DNA of 45,754 nt, taken from contig JAGCBE010000350.1 of NCBI GenBank assembly GCA_017652345.1, forward strand, positions 1-45,754, given 5' to 3'. Both the position numbers and the translations under genes were made by a program. Origin of the DNA: Methanobrevibacter sp. (lineage in GTDB: Archaea > Methanobacteriota > Methanobacteria > Methanobacteriales > Methanobacteriaceae). Shown here piece by piece: positions 43,395-45,754 of the stretch; positions within the stretch are counted from its first letter, which is position 1, and every line of letters begins with the position of its first letter. The notes under the pieces were generated by a model, which saw only the letters and a list, made by a program, of their open reading frames with translations, was not told the DNA's origin and ran no database searches.

Positions 43395-43402
43395 TAAACA
43401 TA
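43395..43402 (-). promoter_or_regulatory. Late motif TATGTTTA upstream of the capsid gene
   Basis: The minus strand reads GTAGTATGTTTAATAAAAAT, about 46 bases before the capsid ATG. No hairpin lies directly before it. Confidence 0.5.
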
Positions 43403-43417
43403 CTACATTTTTTATTG

Positions 43418-44404
43418 CTAGGATATGTACGCTCTCATTTGCTCTCTCCAAGCGGCATATGTGTCCTTTGGATTAGGCTTCGCATTTGTTGAAACAGGCT
43501 TTGTTGAAGGGGTTTTGCCCAAATCCTTAATCTTTGCCTGCAATCCTGAATTAACCTCTTTCAATGCCTCAATTTCAGATTTCAAGTTGTTAATCAACTC
43601 TTCCAAATGATTGTCCTCTTTCTTTGGTTCTTCTTTAGGCTCATTTTTAGGCTCTACAGGCTCTTCTTTTGGCTCTTCCTTAACCTCTGTAGGCTCTTCA
43701 ACTTTTGGCTCTTCTACAGGTGTTTCTGTAGGCTTTTCCTCTTCAAATTTTTCCTCTGAAGCCATTAATTCCTCTTCCGCCTCCTTATCCTTTGAAGCAA
43801 GTGTAAATGCTTCTTTAATCACATCTCTCATTCTTGTCCAGAATGTCTCATTTTCTACTTCCATTGTTTCGTTATTTTTTTCCTGATTATTAAATTCTTC
43901 CAATCGTATTGCAGATTCAACGCTAAAACCTCTTAATTCACCTGATTTAACCCTTTCCCAAGTGTCAATGTTGTTGACCTTTAAACCAACCATCCATGTG
44001 TTCTTTGGAACATTGAAACCTAGGGCATTTGCCTTATCCTTGTATGGGTCTTCAACAAGCCAAGATTCACATACATAGACCTCATCAACATTTTCCTCAT
44101 GTTGTAAGTTAATCTCATGTTGGCGATAGTCCTTCATAAACTCCTGACTCATCTTTGTAATGCTATCCTCTGTAAAGTTTATGTAAAACTCCTGTTCACC
44201 ATTATTTCTATAAATATCCTTATTTGGAATTAGTGCTGGGCCATAACAAATGTGTCTTTCATCAGATGATAGTTTAACATCAACCTCTTCATCTTGTTTT
44301 GCCAATGCCACATAATCCACTTCAATAGCCGGTTCTGAAACCATTGAAATCTTATAAGTTTCAGAATCAAGGCCAACCTTATATTTCTTAATTTTCTTTG
44401 CCAT
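43418..44404 (-). CDS. Head maturation protease fused to scaffold (XkdF / S78_2-like)
   Basis: This 328-aa protein begins MAKKIKKYKVGLD. An upstream in-frame ATG at 44461 is rejected because it would place translation inside the terminator hairpin at 44448-44471. Residues 1-180 match the XkdF-type phage serine protease: a His in the stretch HEINLQHEENVDEVYVCESW, and GELRGFSVESAI with the putative catalytic Ser near 162. Residues about 200-275 are Glu/Pro/Lys-rich repeats (EEPKEEP), and about 278-305 form a coiled coil, as expected for a scaffold. It directs capsid assembly and then cleaves scaffold and capsid. It directly precedes the capsid gene. Confidence 0.8.
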   Translation of the reverse strand: MAKKIKKYKVGLDSETYKISMVSEPAIEVDYVALAKQDEEVDVKLSSDERHICYGPALIPNKDIYRNNGEQEFYINFTEDSITKMSQEFMKDYRQHEINLQHEENVDEVYVCESWLVEDPYKDKANALGFNVPKNTWMVGLKVNNIDTWERVKSGELRGFSVESAIRLEEFNNQEKNNETMEVENETFWTRMRDVIKEAFTLASKDKEAEEELMASEEKFEEEKPTETPVEEPKVEEPTEVKEEPKEEPVEPKNEPKEEPKKEDNHLEELINNLKSEIEALKEVNSGLQAKIKDLGKTPSTKPVSTNAKPNPKDTYAAWREQMRAYIS

Positions 44405-44423
44405 ATTTGTACAAATATTTGTA

Positions 44424-44431
44424 TAAACATA
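44424..44431 (-). promoter_or_regulatory. Late motif TATGTTTA upstream of the protease gene
   Basis: The minus strand reads ACATATGTTTATACAAAT, after the GGGCTGATA hairpin and 19 bases before the ATG at 44404. Confidence 0.5.
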
Positions 44432-44447
44432 TGTACTGACAAAAAAT

Positions 44448-44471
44448 GGGCTGATATTCACCTATCAGCCC
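44448..44471 (-). terminator. Terminator after the lysis genes
   Basis: This is a perfect 9-bp stem GGGCTGATA / TATCAGCCC with a 6-base loop and six T following on the minus strand. It separates the lysis genes from the head genes. Confidence 0.85.
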
Positions 44472-44508
44472 TATACAGTCCATATGCAAGGTAGCGAGCC
44501 CGGATGCC

Positions 44509-44946
44509 CTAAACTGTGTATTTCCTTTGAATATCTATGACTATTTTGGAATTTGTCTGCTGCAATCTCTTAAATAATGCATCATATGTCTTTCTCGATT
44601 CCAACACCTTTCCAACCTCCTTATTCTTTCCAACAATTAGACATCCTTCGGTATCTTTTGCTGTATTTCCTGAGTGAATTCTAATTCCTGAATAACCTTT
44701 TACACCATCAATAAGTGGCATTGGCTTTTTATACTTTGGACTCCAAGTAATAAACACCTTATATATACCTGTTGGAATGGCTGTTTCTCCTTTTACCTTC
44801 TTTTGAAGGATTTCCTTTTCATCCATTTCATCTTTTAGACCTCTGTCAGTGTCTTCGATGGTGTCACAGAAGTATTTTCCATCGATATATAACTTACCAA
44901 TGCAATAAGTTGGTCTATTCGCTATCCTTACTAATGTAATTCTCAT
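44509..44946 (-). CDS. DUF5675 protein, probable cell-wall-active lysis protein
   Basis: This 145-aa protein has an N-terminal strand-rich part (about 1-35) followed by the segments IPTGIYKVFITWSPK (about 56-70) and IRIHSGNTAKDTEGCLIVGK (about 88-107). The latter matches the pattern H-x-G-x(6-7)-T-x-G-C of L,D-transpeptidase (YkuD-type) active sites, with His92 and Cys103 as likely catalytic residues. DUF5675 proteins are found in lysis modules of Bacteroidetes phages. It could cut or remodel peptidoglycan. No signal peptide is visible, so export would depend on the holin. It overlaps the 56-aa gene by 32 bases. Confidence 0.75.
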   Translation of the reverse strand: MRITLVRIANRPTYCIGKLYIDGKYFCDTIEDTDRGLKDEMDEKEILQKKVKGETAIPTGIYKVFITWSPKYKKPMPLIDGVKGYSGIRIHSGNTAKDTEGCLIVGKNKEVGKVLESRKTYDALFKRLQQTNSKIVIDIQRKYTV

Positions 44947-45085
44947 CTTTATCTATATAGTAACCTTCAGGACTTGCTGTCCAAATTATTCTTCCTTGGT
45001 TAATGCCATTGAAATAAAATGCATAACCTTCTGGTGCAACATATTGATTATTCCAAGGGTTTTTATACATTCCAATTGAATTCAT
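44915..45085 (-). CDS. Small 56-aa protein in the lysis region
   Basis: The frame starts MNSIGMYKNPWNNQYVAPEG and contains many aromatic residues (FYFNGI, RIIWTASPEGYYID). It ends inside the DUF5675 gene in a different frame. The composition looks like a real protein. The same frame stays open upstream for about 115 bases to near 45200 without an ATG, GTG or TTG start, including a stretch VISCSSVKRKRLRGLK that reads like part of a protein. Position between spanin and cell-wall protein suggests a lysis accessory role. Function is unknown. Confidence 0.5.
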   Translation of the reverse strand: MNSIGMYKNPWNNQYVAPEGYAFYFNGINQGRIIWTASPEGYYIDKDENYISKDSE

Positions 45086-45208
45086 ATTATAAATTTTGCT
45101 ATAAACGTTATTTTTAAGCCCTCTGAGCCGTTTTCTTTTAACAGATGAACAACTTATAACCTGACCTATTTTTAACGCCTTAGAATTGAAATTTGATGTA
45201 AATAATTA

Positions 45209-45754
45209 TCATAGGTCAAAAGAACCACCAACACCAACATAAGGTTGAAACTCTTTTGAGTTGAATGTATAACCATACCCTGCCTGCAAACCAATATGAA
45301 ATCTATCCCAGACAGTTTTCTTTTTTTGAATATACTTAGTAATTTCGATTGTATTCGTTATAACTTCTTTTGTCTTCCTCAACTGAATTCTTGTTGAGTC
45401 GAGATTTGCGTTTATGCCTGAAATATAGTTCTGAATAATGGCTGTGTCGTTCTGTACACATAATGTATCAATATAATGTTTATTTTCAGTTTTTAGTACG
45501 GTGTCCTTCCCTTCTTTGGTGTAAAATGTGTCAATCTTTGTTAAATACACCTTCTTTTCTATTGGTTTATCCTTAAAAAAGGTTAAAGTGTCAACATATC
45601 TCAAAGTGTCTGTAACAATACAAGTGTCTGGTTTTGAATATTTATCTAATATATAGTTTATAATAGTATTATAATTTGTATTTATACAATATATCAATAA
45701 TAACAATATAGTTGGTATTAATGCTATATATATTAATGTGTTATTCTTCTTCAT
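45209..45754 (-). CDS. Spanin-like protein with outer-membrane-type C-terminus
   Basis: This 181-aa protein has one N-terminal membrane segment (about 7-26), a long periplasmic stretch that is mostly helical (about 105-145, with TRIQLRKTKEVI), and a C-terminal beta pair (HIGLQAGYGYTF, YVGVGGSFDL) ending in Phe-Asp-Leu like an outer-membrane beta signal. This design could bridge inner and outer membranes as a single-protein spanin, which fuses the membranes at the end of lysis. Its start lies in the end repeat and overlaps the holin gene by 14 bases across the window junction. It is the right size for Rz-like proteins. Confidence 0.65.
   Translation of the reverse strand: MKKNNTLIYIALIPTILLLLIYCINTNYNTIINYILDKYSKPDTCIVTDTLRYVDTLTFFKDKPIEKKVYLTKIDTFYTKEGKDTVLKTENKHYIDTLCVQNDTAIIQNYISGINANLDSTRIQLRKTKEVITNTIEITKYIQKKKTVWDRFHIGLQAGYGYTFNSKEFQPYVGVGGSFDL
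45614..45754. repeat. Direct terminal repeat, copy 2
   Basis: This is the second copy of the 141-bp end repeat and is identical to bases 1-141. Removing one copy gives a 45,613-bp circle in which the spanin gene starts 14 bases inside the end of the holin gene. Confidence 0.9.

Noticed and set aside
43600..43760. Tandem DNA repeat in the protease gene as a possible regulatory repeat
   Set aside because: It encodes the in-frame Glu/Pro/Lys-rich scaffold linker, so coding low complexity explains it.
44405..44461. N-terminal extension of the protease gene from an ATG at 44461
   Set aside because: The extension lies in the terminator hairpin and the TATGTTTA motif, and its residues do not resemble the family.

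Overview
The window is almost certainly one complete circular genome of a long-tailed (siphovirus-type) dsDNA bacteriophage of Bacteroidales. Bases 1-141 recur exactly at 45614-45754, as expected for a circular contig cut at an arbitrary point, so the unique length is 45,613 bp and the left and right edges join inside the lysis operon. Evidence for a Bacteroidales host: low G+C, no Shine-Dalgarno sequences, promoters of the TTTG / TAnnTTTG type, a Bacteroidetes-type tyrosine recombinase, a BACON domain, many BspA-type (LRR_5) leucine-rich repeats, and a DUF5675 lysis-region protein. No tRNA, rRNA, CRISPR array, insertion sequence or reverse transcriptase was seen.

Layout. About 38 kb is transcribed leftward: from 15062 down to 1, through the junction, and from 45754 down to 22689. 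In transcription order it encodes: a small unknown protein (14529-15062), a sigma-factor-like protein (13938-14528), a membrane protein, an AT-hook/cysteine protein, terminase small and large subunits (11577-13329), a tail assembly chaperone with a probable -1 ribosomal frameshift (10752-11566), tail completion proteins, two large tail proteins, the tape measure (517-5043), holin, spanin, a 56-aa protein, a DUF5675 protein, a protease-scaffold protein, the major capsid protein, a probable tail tube protein, then a 17-kb block of nine fibre/adhesin genes (24569-41526), and last the portal and a head-tail connector. Five of the fibre genes carry BspA-type repeats, one has BACON-like domains and one a lectin-like domain.

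The other 7.6 kb (15.1-22.6 kb) holds a rightward integrase (15387-16724), a leftward cluster of small genes (16911-19139) that includes a winged-helix protein ending in an SSB-like tail next to an origin-like region, a rightward cluster of small unknown genes (19491-21331), a glycosyltransferase (21566-22345) and a probable small RNA (22384-22486). No polymerase, helicase, primase or clear repressor is recognisable, so the phage probably uses the host replication machinery.

Regulation. Two promoter-like families stand out. Four sites in the 18.5-22.4 kb region share TTTC-N20-TATATTTGC (one has TATATTCGC). In the late region, ten exact copies of TATGTTTA on the minus strand lie in the gaps between genes, seven of them directly after a terminator-like hairpin. 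A phage sigma-like factor at the head of the late operon could use them. Gene starts follow A/T-rich leaders, so several start choices rest on gene spacing and on avoiding terminator hairpins.
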